A stretch of DNA of 64,000 nt from Streptomyces sp. NBC_00554. GTDB lineage: Bacteria; Actinomycetota; Actinomycetes; Streptomycetales; Streptomycetaceae. Shown here piece after piece: positions 7,722 through 16,108 of the stretch. Within the stretch, counting starts at the first letter, position 1, and each line of letters begins with the position of its first letter. Location of the stretch: NCBI RefSeq assembly GCF_041431135.1, contig NZ_CP107799.1, positions 9,750,501-9,814,500 of the forward strand. The letters are read 5' to 3'. The notes under the pieces were generated by a model. It had not been told where the DNA came from, made no database searches, and saw only the letters and a program-made list of their open reading frames with translations. Both the position numbers and the translations under genes were made by a program.

Positions 7722-8129
7722 TCACCGCAGAACCGCGAACCCGTCGACCTCGATGAGCCACTCGGGGAGGCCGAGCGTCTGCACACCGAGGAAAGTGCTC
7801 GCCGATACCGGCCATTTGCCGTCAAAAGCACGCTGCCCCGCAGCGAAGATGGGGCCGATCAACTCAGGTCTGTGACCGACGACGTGAATCGTGTTCTTGA
7901 TCAGATCGTCCGGGGTGGCGCCGGCGACTTCCAGCGCGGCCTTGAAGTTACGAAAGGCCTGTTCGGCCTGCGCTTCATGGTCTCCAGGTCCGACGAGCTC
8001 GCCGTCGGAGTCGAGCGCGATCTGCCCGGCGATCGCGATGAAGCGGCTGCCCGTGCCGATCGCCGCGTGGGTGTAGAGGCCCTGGATCGGGGGCGCGACG
8101 GTGTCCGGGTTCACTCGTTGAATCGACAT
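7722..8129 (-). CDS. RidA-family protein
   Basis: A 135-residue YjgF/YER057c/UK114-type protein. The body shows IAIAGQIALDSDGELV, an EQAFRNFKAALEVAGAT segment and the C-terminal LPEWLIEVDGFAVL. RidA proteins hydrolyse reactive enamines and imines to keto acids and ammonia; distant members act in aromatic or pyrimidine breakdown. The Arg that RidA uses before the last strand is not obvious (SASTFLGVQTLG), so imine deaminase activity is uncertain. The start at 8129 removes an unrelated leader. It is the middle gene of an operon with a class II aldolase upstream and an esterase downstream. Confidence 0.8.
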   Translation of the reverse strand: MSIQRVNPDTVAPPIQGLYTHAAIGTGSRFIAIAGQIALDSDGELVGPGDHEAQAEQAFRNFKAALEVAGATPDDLIKNTIHVVGHRPELIGPIFAAGQRAFDGKWPVSASTFLGVQTLGLPEWLIEVDGFAVLR

Positions 8130-8179
8130 TGCGTCTCCAGTCTCGTTTCGGGATCGGCGCACGCGCCTCGGCGTCTCCG

Positions 8180-8989
8180 TCACCGCAGGACGTCGGGCTC
8201 CTCGTCCACCACGAGTCCGGCGAGGAGGTTGAAGTTGTGCCGGGCCATGTTGGCGTTACTGAACTGCCGGTGAGCCAGAGTCACTTCCTCGTCGCTCATG
8301 ATCCGCGGCTTGCCCGCCGCGTCGGCCAGCAGTTGCATCTGGCAGGCCCGGTCCATCGTGATGAACCACCAGGCCGCTTCCTCGACGGACCGGCCCACGG
8401 TGAGCAACCCGTGATGGCGCAGGATCGCCGCCCTGCTGTCTCCCAGCCGGTCGGCGATGCGCTCGCCCTCCGCCTTCTCCAGCACGAGGCCCTTGTACTC
8501 GTCGAAGAGCACATGGTCCCCGGCGAAGGCGCACGATTCCTGGACGATGGGGTCGAGAAGCTTGTCCAGCGAGGCGAACGCCCGGCCGTGGATCGTATGA
8601 GCATGGGCGACGGCGACCACGTCGGGGCGCGCGTGGTGAATCGAGGAGTGGATCCAGAAGGCGGCCTTGTTGGTGCGGCGATCGCCCTCGATCACCTGCC
8701 CCTCCTCGTCGATGAGCAGTAGATCGCTCACCCGGATCTTCGAGAAGTGCACGGCGTACGGGTTGACCCAGAACCGGTCGGGGAACTCCGGGTCGCGTGC
8801 CGTGATGTGCCCTGCGATGCCTTCGTCGAAGCCGTAACGCGCGAAGATCCGGAAGGCGATCGCGAGCTGTTCCTTGCGGTGCCGGCGTTCGGACTCGACC
8901 GAACCCTTCACGTCCGACAGCTGGGGTATGTCGAGCTCGCCGATGCCGTCCAGATCCTCTGCGCCGGCGCTCTCAGTCGACACGGACAT
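8180..8989 (-). CDS. Class II aldolase/adducin family protein
   Basis: A 269-residue protein with the class II aldolase fold. It has the GIAGHITARDPE motif, a VAHAHTIHGRAFA metal-ligand region and a later AILRHHGLLTVG stretch that supplies a third zinc His. Family members cleave phosphorylated sugars such as fuculose-phosphate, or decarboxylate or aldol-cleave small hydroxy acids. It heads a three-gene operon with RidA and an esterase. The promoter region carries the 39-bp block shared with the hydrolase gene at 2305, so it is probably in the XRE-cupin regulon. The substrate is not evident. Confidence 0.82.
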   Translation of the reverse strand: MSVSTESAGAEDLDGIGELDIPQLSDVKGSVESERRHRKEQLAIAFRIFARYGFDEGIAGHITARDPEFPDRFWVNPYAVHFSKIRVSDLLLIDEEGQVIEGDRRTNKAAFWIHSSIHHARPDVVAVAHAHTIHGRAFASLDKLLDPIVQESCAFAGDHVLFDEYKGLVLEKAEGERIADRLGDSRAAILRHHGLLTVGRSVEEAAWWFITMDRACQMQLLADAAGKPRIMSDEEVTLAHRQFSNANMARHNFNLLAGLVVDEEPDVLR

Positions 8990-9054
8990 GTGCTCATGCC
9001 TCCCTGTTCGGTGCTGCTGGGCCTGCTTCAGCGTGCGCCCGGCAAACCAGGGAA

Positions 9055-9093
9055 GTCAACCTAGGAGGCAATTTAATGTGCCCTCTGGGCAAA
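9055..9093 (-). promoter_or_regulatory. Operator/promoter block upstream of the aldolase operon
   Basis: On the minus strand this 39-bp block reads TTTGCC, 4 bases, GGGCA, then ATTAAAT, GCC and GGTTGAC. The spacing is identical to the block at 2194-2232. The inverted repeat core is 9078-9092, with one mismatch. The block lies about 66-104 bases upstream of the aldolase start. Confidence 0.65.
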
Positions 9094-9104
9094 TAATTGT
9101 CCGA

Positions 9105-9560
9105 TCAGGCTCGGCCGTCCCGCCGCCACGCACCCAGCACCATCAAGGTCTTCGTCCCGATCACCGGCCCCGAGCGGCGCAGCCGGTCGATGACATCCCG
9201 GAGATGCTGGACGCCGGACACGCGGACCCGGACCAGTGCGTCGGGATCCCCGGCCACCGTGAAGACCTCCAGGACCTCCGTGACGCTGGTGGCCGCCATG
9301 GTGATCATCTCGACCTTCACGTCCCCCGAGAACCTCAGCTCGACGAAGGCCTCGAAGCTGGAGCCGAGCTTGCCGTGATCCAGCACGACCGTGTAGCCCG
9401 CGATCACCCCGACCCGTTCGAGGCGGTCGATGCGCCGCTTCACGGCGGAGGGAGACAGGCTGACCTGCTCCGCGATCTCCGTGACCGTCCGGCGGCCGTC
9501 CTGCACCAGCAGGTCGATGATCGTGCTGTCGACGCTGTCGACGTGCTCTGTATCCGGCAT
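9105..9560 (-). CDS. Lrp/AsnC-family transcriptional regulator
   Basis: A 151-residue protein with an N-terminal AsnC helix-turn-helix (VTEIAEQVSLSPSAVKRRID, about residues 26-45) and a C-terminal RAM ligand domain (FTVAGDPDALVRVRV). The ATG at 9560 has GAGG 7 bases upstream and is preferred to the GTG at 9566. Lrp/AsnC proteins bind amino acids and control their catabolism. It diverges from an acyl-CoA dehydrogenase gene that heads a 2-oxoacid dehydrogenase cluster, so it is the likely activator or repressor of branched-chain amino-acid breakdown there. In Streptomyces such regulators often respond to branched-chain amino acids or Phe. Confidence 0.88.
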   Translation of the reverse strand: MPDTEHVDSVDSTIIDLLVQDGRRTVTEIAEQVSLSPSAVKRRIDRLERVGVIAGYTVVLDHGKLGSSFEAFVELRFSGDVKVEMITMAATSVTEVLEVFTVAGDPDALVRVRVSGVQHLRDVIDRLRRSGPVIGTKTLMVLGAWRRDGRA

Positions 9561-9730
9561 GGTCACACCTCACTCATGAGCAGGTTCTTTGCGTAGAACC
9601 CTGATCAGACTTCATAAAGTTTGCGCGCACAACAAGATCTCGGCAGGTTAATTGCATCATGGGCAGCGCGCTGTCGACTGTGGTCATCCCCGAGTCCACC
9701 AGGACGCGACCGCAGGAGAGGGCCCATGCA

Positions 9731-10882
9731 GTGAAAGTGGAACGCGAACTGCCATCCCGCGAGGCCTATGACCTGCTGGAACTGGTCACGGACGTCGCGG
9801 ACAAGGAACTGGGGCCACGGGCCGCCGAGTTCGAGGAAAGGGGCGAGTTCCCCCGCGAGGTCTTCGGCCTCCTGGGCGAGGTCGGGCTGCTGACTCTGCC
9901 GTTCAGCGAGGACGTCGGCGGCGGGGGACAGCCCTACACGGTCTATCTGCAGGTGTTGGAAGAGATTGCCGCACGTTGGGCCGCGGTGGCCGTCGGCATG
10001 AGCGTGCACACGCTGTCCTGCCACCCGGTGACCACGTTCGGCACCGAGGCGCAGCAGGCCGAACTCCTGCCGCGGATGCTGAGCGGCGAGGCTCTGGGCG
10101 CGTACTCCCTGTCCGAAGCCCACGCGGGTTCCGATCCCAGGGCGCTGCGCGCGTCCGCCGCACCAGCGCCGCACGGTTGGACGGCACGGGGCACCAAGGC
10201 CTGGGTCACACACGGTGGTCAGGCCGACTTCTACACCGTGTTCCTGCGGACCTCCCCTGACGCGAGCGGGGGCATCTCCTGCTTCCACGTCGACGCCGAC
10301 ACGGCAGGGCTTGTCGCGGGAACACCGGAACGCAAGATGGGTCTGCGCAGCTCGACCACCGCCGAGATGCATTTCGAGGACGCGGTCATCCCCGAGGACA
10401 GAGTCGTGGGCGCTCCCGGCCAGGGACTGCAGATCGCCCTGTCGGCGCTCGACGCGGGCCGGCTCGGGATCGCCGCGGTCGCCGTCGGCATTGCACAGGC
10501 CGCTCTGGACTACGCGGTCGGCTATGCCCGGGAGCGGCAGACGTTCGGGCGGCCGGTCATCGAGCACCAGGGCGTCGGATTCCTGCTGGCCGACATGGCA
10601 GCCAGGACCGAAGCCGCCCGAGCGACCTACCTGGTCGCCGCACGCCGCAAGGACAACGGCCAGCCGTACACACGGCAGGCCAGTGTGGCCAAGCTGATCG
10701 CGACCGATACGGCGATGGCGGTCACGACCGATGCGGTGCAGGTGCTGGGCGGCGCGGGATACGTGCTCGACCACCCGGTCGAACGGTTCATGCGGGAAGC
10801 GAAGATCACGCAGATCTTCGAGGGCACCAACCAGATCCAGCGCCTGGTGATCAGTCGTCAACTCGCGGATCCCGCACGCTGA
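9731..10882 (+). CDS. Acyl-CoA dehydrogenase
   Basis: A 383-residue flavoprotein of normal family length. It contains LSEAHAGSDPRAL, the helical segment YARERQTFGRPVIEHQGVGF, and near the end IFEGTNQIQRLVISRQL, whose Glu matches the catalytic base of short-chain and branched-chain dehydrogenases. The GTG at 9731 has AGGAGAG 10 bases upstream; an earlier ATG at 9659 lacks a good site. It would oxidise an acyl-CoA to the 2-enoyl-CoA, passing electrons to ETF. It heads a run with an HSD10-like dehydrogenase and 2-oxoacid dehydrogenase subunits, which points to isobutyryl- or 2-methylbutyryl-CoA. Confidence 0.88.
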   Translation: MKVERELPSREAYDLLELVTDVADKELGPRAAEFEERGEFPREVFGLLGEVGLLTLPFSEDVGGGGQPYTVYLQVLEEIAARWAAVAVGMSVHTLSCHPVTTFGTEAQQAELLPRMLSGEALGAYSLSEAHAGSDPRALRASAAPAPHGWTARGTKAWVTHGGQADFYTVFLRTSPDASGGISCFHVDADTAGLVAGTPERKMGLRSSTTAEMHFEDAVIPEDRVVGAPGQGLQIALSALDAGRLGIAAVAVGIAQAALDYAVGYARERQTFGRPVIEHQGVGFLLADMAARTEAARATYLVAARRKDNGQPYTRQASVAKLIATDTAMAVTTDAVQVLGGAGYVLDHPVERFMREAKITQIFEGTNQIQRLVISRQLADPAR

Positions 10883-10963
10883 CCAGCGCCACAGACGCCA
10901 ACCCGCATGTCCGCACGCCAACCCTTCATGCCTACACGATGTCTACCTGTGAGGAGAACTGCC

Positions 10964-11725
10964 GTGCAGTATCGCGATGCCGTAGCCGTCGTCTCCGGCG
11001 GCGCTTCCGGCCTCGGGCGTGCCGTGGTCGAGAGGTTGCACTGGCAGGGAGCCACCGTGGTGGTTCTGGACCTGCCCACCGGAGCAGGCCGTGAGTTCGC
11101 CGACCACCTCGGCAAGCCCGCACATTTCGTGGCGGCCGATGTCACGGACGAGTCCGCGGTGCGGGCGGTATTCGCCGAGGCCGCTGAACTCGGCACGGTC
11201 CGTGTGGCCGTCAACTGCGCCGGAGTGGCCACACCTGGACGGATCATCGGCAGCCGGGGTGTGCTCCCGCTCGACCAGTTCCGCCGCGTGGTGGACATCA
11301 ACCTTGTAGGGACCTTCAACGTCCTGAGCAACGCCGCGGCAGTGATGGCGGGCAACGACCCCGTCGACGGTGACCGCGGGATCATCGTCTGCACCGCTTC
11401 CATCGCCGCGTACGACGGGCAGATCGGGCAGGCCGCGTACGCCGCCAGCAAGGGCGGCGTCGTCTCGCTGACGTTGTCCGCCGCACGGGACCTGGCGGAC
11501 AAGGGCATCCGAGTGGTCACCGTCGCGCCCGGGCTGTTCGACACACCGCTCATGGCGGGACTGCCTCAGAAGGCGCGTGCGGCGCTGGAGGTCTCCGTGC
11601 CCCACCCCTCCAGGCTGGGTGCGCCGGACGAGTACGGCGCGCTGGTCGAGCACATCATCGACAACCCCATGCTCAACGGCTGCGTGATCCGCCTCGACGG
11701 GGCGCTCCGTATGGCACCGCGCTGA
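10964..11725 (+). CDS. SDR, 3-hydroxyacyl-CoA dehydrogenase type 2 (HSD10)-like
   Basis: A 253-residue classical SDR with cofactor motif SGGASGLG (about residues 11-18), an Asp after strand 2 (VVLDL) indicating NAD, the NCAG motif and the active-site stretch YAASKGG. Conserved blocks such as RGIIVCTASIAAYDGQIGQA and the C-terminal ENPxMLNG-like segment (DNPMLNGCVIRLDGA) match human HSD10 and bacterial relatives. These oxidise 2-methyl-3-hydroxybutyryl-CoA in isoleucine breakdown. GTG 10964 has GAGGAG 7 bases upstream. It lies between the acyl-CoA dehydrogenase and the E1 alpha gene. The acyl-CoA substrate is inferred from context. Confidence 0.86.
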   Translation: MQYRDAVAVVSGGASGLGRAVVERLHWQGATVVVLDLPTGAGREFADHLGKPAHFVAADVTDESAVRAVFAEAAELGTVRVAVNCAGVATPGRIIGSRGVLPLDQFRRVVDINLVGTFNVLSNAAAVMAGNDPVDGDRGIIVCTASIAAYDGQIGQAAYAASKGGVVSLTLSAARDLADKGIRVVTVAPGLFDTPLMAGLPQKARAALEVSVPHPSRLGAPDEYGALVEHIIDNPMLNGCVIRLDGALRMAPR

Positions 11726-11776
11726 CACGTAGCGGTGATTGCCGTCCAGCCATCCGCCGACGCCCGATCGGCGGGC

Positions 11777-11822
11777 GCATCCGAAACGCAAGCATCCCGA
11801 AACGCGAGCATCCGAATCGAGA
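11777..11822. repeat. 15-16 bp tandem repeat upstream of E1 alpha
   Basis: Three head-to-tail units (11777-11791, 11792-11807, 11808-11822), each starting GCATCC and containing a CGAA core. The array ends 6 bases before the GTG start of the E1 alpha gene, where a ribosome site would be expected. Only a weak GAGAG is visible there. Confidence 0.6.
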
Positions 11823-11828
11823 GCCGCT

Positions 11829-12971
11829 GTGCCACGTAGACAATCCAAGCCGACCGACGACGCCCAACCCGCCGACGGCCCGATCCAGTTCCTCTCACCC
11901 GAGGGCATACTCGGGCCCGACAGCAGACTCGAACTCCCTCCCGCGATCGATCTGTTGGCCCTCTACCGGGACATGGCGCTGGTACGCCGCCTGGATTCCG
12001 AGGCGATCGCGCTCCAGCGCCAGGGGGAACTGGGCCTGTGGCCCTCTCTGCGCGGTCAGGAGGCGGCCCAGGTCGGTGCGGCCTACGCGCTGGCCGAGCA
12101 GGACATGGTGTTCCCCACCTACCGGGAACACGGCGTGGCCTGGTGCCGCGGACTCGATCCGGTGTCGCTCCTCGGCCTCTTCCGCGGTTCGACACTGGGC
12201 GGCTGGAACCCGTACGAGCGTCGCTTCGGCCTCTACACCCTGGTCATCGGCGCGCAGACCCTGCACGCGGTCGGCTACGCCATGGGCCTGGTCCGGGACG
12301 ACGTGATCGGCTCCGGGGACGGCACACGCGACACCGCGGTACTGGTCTTCCTCGGTGACGGAGCACTGAGCGAGGGCGAGACCAACGAGGCGTTCCTCTG
12401 GGCCGCCGCCCAGAACCTCCCCGTGGTCTTCTTCTGCCAGAACAACCAGTGGGCCATCTCCGCTCCCTACAGCGTGCAGAGCCGTGTCCCCGTCGCTCAA
12501 CGCGCGGCCGGCTTCGGCTTTCCCGGCGTCTCCGTCGACGGCAATGACGTGCTGGCCTGTCTCGCGGCGACCCGTGAAGCGCTGACCCGTGCCCGGTCCG
12601 GCGGCGGGCCGACCCTCATCGAGGCGGTGACCTACCGGATCAACGCGCACACCACCGCCGACGACGCCACCCGCTACCGCCCCTCCGCCGAGACCGACGA
12701 GTGGACGGCCAAGGATCCGCTGGAGCGTCTGCGCCTGCACCTCACCGCGAGCGGCGAAGGCGTAGTCGACGAGGAGTACTTCGCCGATATCGAGCGACGA
12801 GAACAAGAACTGGCCGAACGTCTGAGGGCCGGCTGCCGGGCACTGCCCCCGCCGGACGATGCCTCGTCCTTCGAGAACACCTACACAGACATGCCGGTCG
12901 AGCTCAGGCGCCAACTGGCAGAGCACTCGCAGTACCTCGCCGCCGGCCAGGAGATCGGAGCCGTTCGATGA
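11829..12971 (+). CDS. 2-oxoacid dehydrogenase E1 component, alpha subunit
   Basis: A 380-residue ThDP-dependent E1 alpha. The cofactor motif GDGALSEGETNEAF and the following NLPVVFFCQNNQWAIS give the GDG...NN ThDP/Mg signature at about residues 174-205. Tyr/Arg-rich and HTTADDATRY segments are typical of branched-chain and pyruvate E1 alpha. The GTG at 11829 fits family length but has a poor ribosome site next to a tandem repeat. It decarboxylates a 2-oxo acid as part of an E1(alpha2beta2)-E2 complex. The clustered acyl-CoA dehydrogenase and HSD10-like genes favour branched-chain 2-oxo acids over pyruvate. Confidence 0.88.
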   Translation: MPRRQSKPTDDAQPADGPIQFLSPEGILGPDSRLELPPAIDLLALYRDMALVRRLDSEAIALQRQGELGLWPSLRGQEAAQVGAAYALAEQDMVFPTYREHGVAWCRGLDPVSLLGLFRGSTLGGWNPYERRFGLYTLVIGAQTLHAVGYAMGLVRDDVIGSGDGTRDTAVLVFLGDGALSEGETNEAFLWAAAQNLPVVFFCQNNQWAISAPYSVQSRVPVAQRAAGFGFPGVSVDGNDVLACLAATREALTRARSGGGPTLIEAVTYRINAHTTADDATRYRPSAETDEWTAKDPLERLRLHLTASGEGVVDEEYFADIERREQELAERLRAGCRALPPPDDASSFENTYTDMPVELRRQLAEHSQYLAAGQEIGAVR

Positions 12972-13936
12972 GCATCTCCATGGTCAAGGCCCTCAACAAC
13001 GGGCTTCGCAAAGCCCTGCAGGACGATCCCAAAGTCCTGCTGATGGGCGAGGACATCGGACGCCTCGGCGGGGTGTTCCGCGTCACCGACGGTCTGCAGA
13101 AGGAGTTCGGCAGCCTGAGAGTCATCGACACTCCCCTCGGTGAGGCAGGCATCGTCGGCTCCGCCATCGGTCTCGCGATGCGCGGTTATCGCCCGGTGTG
13201 CGAGATCCAGTTCGACGGCTTCGTCTACCCGGCCGTCAACCAGATCATCAGCCAGCTCGCGAAGCTCCGGCACCGCTCGGGCGGTGTGATCACCCTGCCC
13301 GTGGTCATCCGCATCCCCTTCGGCGGCGGCATCGGCTCCATCGAGCACCACTCGGAATCGCCCGAGGTCTACTTCGCCCACACCGCCGGACTCAAGGTCG
13401 TCACCTGCTCCAACCCGCAGGACGCGTACGACATGATCCGCCAGGCCGTGGACGACGACGACCCGGTGATCTTCCTCGAACCCAAGCGGCACTACTGGAC
13501 CAAGGGCGAGGTCACCGACCGGACACCGGCACCGTTCGCCCGAGCCCGTGTGCTGCGGGACGGCACCGACGCCACACTCATCGCGTACGGCCCCATGGTC
13601 CCGGCAGCTCTCGAAGCAGCCGAGGCCGCCGCCGAAGAAGGCCGCAGCGTCGAGGTCATCGACCTGCGCTCCCTGTCACCGCTGGACCTGGACACCGTAC
13701 GGAAGTCCGTCCACCGCACCGGCCGGGCCCTGGTCACCCACGAGGCATCCCTGTCCCACGGGTTCGGGGCGGAGTTGGCCGCGAGGATCCAGCAGGAGGA
13801 GTTCCACTTCCTCGAAGCGCCGGTTCTCCGCATCACCGGATATGACACCCCGTACCCGCCGAGCCGCCTCGAGTCGGACTGGCTTCCGGGTGTCGACCGG
13901 ATCCTCGATGCCCTCGACCACAGCTTGAGCTACTAG
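12968..13936 (+). CDS. 2-oxoacid dehydrogenase E1 component, beta subunit
   Basis: A 322-residue E1 beta. It shows the early VLLMGEDIGRLGGVFRVTDG motif with the Glu that helps activate ThDP, the EIQFDGFVYPAVNQI stretch, an IEHHSESPE-type loop with active-site His, and a transketolase C-terminal domain. Its ATG overlaps the E1 alpha stop (ATGA), so the two subunits are translationally coupled. It dimerises with E1 alpha to decarboxylate the 2-oxo acid and reductively acylate the lipoyl group of E2. The length and motifs are those of bacterial branched-chain or pyruvate E1 beta. Confidence 0.9.
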   Translation: MSISMVKALNNGLRKALQDDPKVLLMGEDIGRLGGVFRVTDGLQKEFGSLRVIDTPLGEAGIVGSAIGLAMRGYRPVCEIQFDGFVYPAVNQIISQLAKLRHRSGGVITLPVVIRIPFGGGIGSIEHHSESPEVYFAHTAGLKVVTCSNPQDAYDMIRQAVDDDDPVIFLEPKRHYWTKGEVTDRTPAPFARARVLRDGTDATLIAYGPMVPAALEAAEAAAEEGRSVEVIDLRSLSPLDLDTVRKSVHRTGRALVTHEASLSHGFGAELAARIQQEEFHFLEAPVLRITGYDTPYPPSRLESDWLPGVDRILDALDHSLSY

Positions 13937-13953
13937 AGGAGGGGCGGATCACC

Positions 13954-15246
13954 GTGTCGAACGAGCAAGTTTTCCTGCTGCCCGATGTCGGCGAGGGACT
14001 CACCGAGGCCGAGATTCTCCAGTGGGCAGTGCAGGTGGGCGACTCCGTGGAGATCAACCAGATCATTGTCGAGGTGGAAACGGCCAAAGCTGCCGTCGAA
14101 CTCCCCTCTCCGTATGCGGGTGTTGTGGGGACACTGCACGCGCAGGACGGGGAGACCCTGCCCGTGGGCAAACCCCTCATCACCATCCTCAGTGAGGTCA
14201 GCGGCGCTCCCGACGTGACGGAACCGGGTCCCGACAGGGAGGCGCTGCTGGTGGGGTATGGCCCGCAGGAGGGCAGCGGTCGCCGCAGACGTCGCCGGCC
14301 TGGGGCGACACCGCCTACAGACCAGCCAATAGCGCCGGCTCTCGTCCAGGCACCGGCCACAGAGCGGACAGCAGCCAAGCCCCCCGTCCGCAAACTCGCC
14401 AAAGACCTCGGCGTCGACATCACCACCGTCACCCCCACAGGCCCTGCGGGCACCGTCACCCGCGACGATGTACGCCGGGCAGCGGAGGCTCAGCCCGTGG
14501 CGGCGGAAGCTCCGAAGCCCGCGACTTCGGAGGCCGCAGCCGAGACCCGCATCCCGATTCGCGGCGTACGCAAGCACACCGCGGCCGCCATGGTCGCCTC
14601 CGCGTTCACGGCACCGCACGTCACCGAGTTCATGACGGTCGACATCACGGCGACCATGCGGCTCCGTGACACGGTCGCCGCCCGCCGCGAGTTCCGTGAT
14701 CTGCGCGTCACGTCGCTGCTGTTCGTGGCCCGGGCACTCCTGCTGGCCCTGCGCAACACCCCCGAGGCGAACGCCAGTTGGGATGAGCCGGCGCAGGAGA
14801 TCGTGCTCAAGCACTATGTCAACCTGGGCATCGCCGCCGCGACAGGGCGAGGGCTCATCGTCCCCAACATCAAGCACGCCGACCGGATGTCGCTGCGTGA
14901 ACTCGCCGAAGCACTCGCCGCGCTCACCGGCACAGCCCGCGACGGCAGGACAACACCCCAGTCGATGATGGACGGGACCATCACCATCACGAACGTCGGC
15001 GTGTTCGGTGTGGACACGGGAACGCCGATCCTGAACCCGGGTGAGGCGGCCATCCTCGCCATGGGTGCCATCCGCCGTACACCCTGGGTCGTGACCGACG
15101 CGTCGGGGACCGAGAAGATCGAGCCGCGGTGGGTCACTCAGCTGGCACTGTCCTTCGATCATCGCCTCGTCGACGGTCAGCAGGGCTCACAGCTGCTCGC
15201 CGACACAGGCGCCTTCCTGCACGACCCCGGGCTGGCGATGCTCTGA
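13954..15246 (+). CDS. Dihydrolipoamide acyltransferase (E2)
   Basis: A 430-residue E2 with a single N-terminal lipoyl domain; the lipoylated Lys is in VEVETAKAAVELPSPY. A basic then Pro/Ala-rich linker (RRRRRRPGATPPT) follows, then an E1/E3-binding domain (RKLAKDLGVDITTVTPTG) and a C-terminal acyltransferase core ending in SFDHRLVDGQQG, with catalytic His and Asp. The GTG start has GAGGAGGGG 8 bases upstream and lies 17 bases after E1 beta. It transfers the acyl group to CoA. No E3 gene is in the window, so the complex probably uses a dihydrolipoamide dehydrogenase encoded elsewhere. Confidence 0.9.
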   Translation: MSNEQVFLLPDVGEGLTEAEILQWAVQVGDSVEINQIIVEVETAKAAVELPSPYAGVVGTLHAQDGETLPVGKPLITILSEVSGAPDVTEPGPDREALLVGYGPQEGSGRRRRRRPGATPPTDQPIAPALVQAPATERTAAKPPVRKLAKDLGVDITTVTPTGPAGTVTRDDVRRAAEAQPVAAEAPKPATSEAAAETRIPIRGVRKHTAAAMVASAFTAPHVTEFMTVDITATMRLRDTVAARREFRDLRVTSLLFVARALLLALRNTPEANASWDEPAQEIVLKHYVNLGIAAATGRGLIVPNIKHADRMSLRELAEALAALTGTARDGRTTPQSMMDGTITITNVGVFGVDTGTPILNPGEAAILAMGAIRRTPWVVTDASGTEKIEPRWVTQLALSFDHRLVDGQQGSQLLADTGAFLHDPGLAML

Positions 15247-15294
15247 CGCGGTATGAGTGCGCGGGACGTGCTCGCGGACCGGTGTGTCACCCGC

Positions 15295-15338
15295 AGCGGC
15301 AACGCAAGGCTCTACGCGAGCGGCAACGCAGGGATCTA
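15295..15338. repeat. 20-bp direct repeat upstream of the CGNR gene
   Basis: Units at 15295-15314 and 15319-15338 match at 18 of 20 positions; both begin AGCGGCAACGCA and end TCTA. The second unit ends at the base before the likely ATG, so it may be an operator or a leader duplication. Confidence 0.6.
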
Positions 15339-15968
15339 ATGGATGCGGGCGAACGTATCATTAGCGCCATGGACGACTCGCTCAGCAGGGACGCACGGCT
15401 CGCCCTCGACCTCGCCCTGACCGTCCGGCACGACGACCACGGGGGAGTCGCGGACGATCTCGCCGAGCCCACGGGCCTCACCGCCTGGGTACGGGCGCAC
15501 CCGGATGTCCTGCCGGGAAGCGAGGCGTACGTCGCCGACGACCTCGCGCTCATCGCCGTACGCGATCTGCGCGCCGCCGTCCGCGCCCTCTTCGCCCGCG
15601 CCGTGCGCCCCGCCGAGCCGAGCCCCGCCGACGCCGCGAGGCTGCTGCCCGTACCCGAGGCCGTGGCGCGGCTCAACGCGGCGGCCGCCCGAACTCCGAC
15701 CGTGCCCGTCCTCGCCTGGCCCGACGGCGCGGACCCCGTCGTACGGCAGGAGCCCCAGGGCGGCAGGCCGGAGCTCACCGCCGTCCTCGCCGGCGCCGCG
15801 ATCGCGTTCCTCGCGAGCCCCGACCGGCAGCGCCTGCGCGCCTGCCACGCGCCGCGCTGCGTGCGCTACTTCCTCAAGGAGCACCCGCGTCAGGAGTGGT
15901 GCAAGGCGTCGTGCGGGAACCGCGCCCGGGTCGCCCGCCACCACGAGCGGCACAAGAAGTCCGCGTAG
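15339..15968 (+). CDS. ABATE/CGNR zinc-finger domain protein
   Basis: A protein of 209 residues (199 if the ATG at 15369 is used) with an N-terminal ABATE-type helical domain and a C-terminal CGNR zinc finger. The finger pattern is CHAPRCVRYFLK followed by WCKASCGNRARVARH, with four Cys for zinc and the naming CGNR motif. These are thought to be stress-response or ligand-sensing transcription regulators in actinobacteria. The first ATG has AGGGA 4 bases upstream, within a duplicated 20-bp leader sequence. It stands alone between the E2 gene and a large LuxR-type regulator. The target genes are unknown. Confidence 0.82.
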   Translation: MDAGERIISAMDDSLSRDARLALDLALTVRHDDHGGVADDLAEPTGLTAWVRAHPDVLPGSEAYVADDLALIAVRDLRAAVRALFARAVRPAEPSPADAARLLPVPEAVARLNAAAARTPTVPVLAWPDGADPVVRQEPQGGRPELTAVLAGAAIAFLASPDRQRLRACHAPRCVRYFLKEHPRQEWCKASCGNRARVARHHERHKKSA

Positions 15969-16108
15969 GCCGCGGTCGGTTGCCCGGCGGTCAGGAGTGG
16001 TCGAACGGGGCGCCCCAGCACCGCTCCCGGCGTACGCTGAGGTGCCTGTAGGTCACGGTGCGCACCCGCTCCCCGCGCTGGCTGCGCCACCGTGGCAGGG
16101 GGTGCGCC

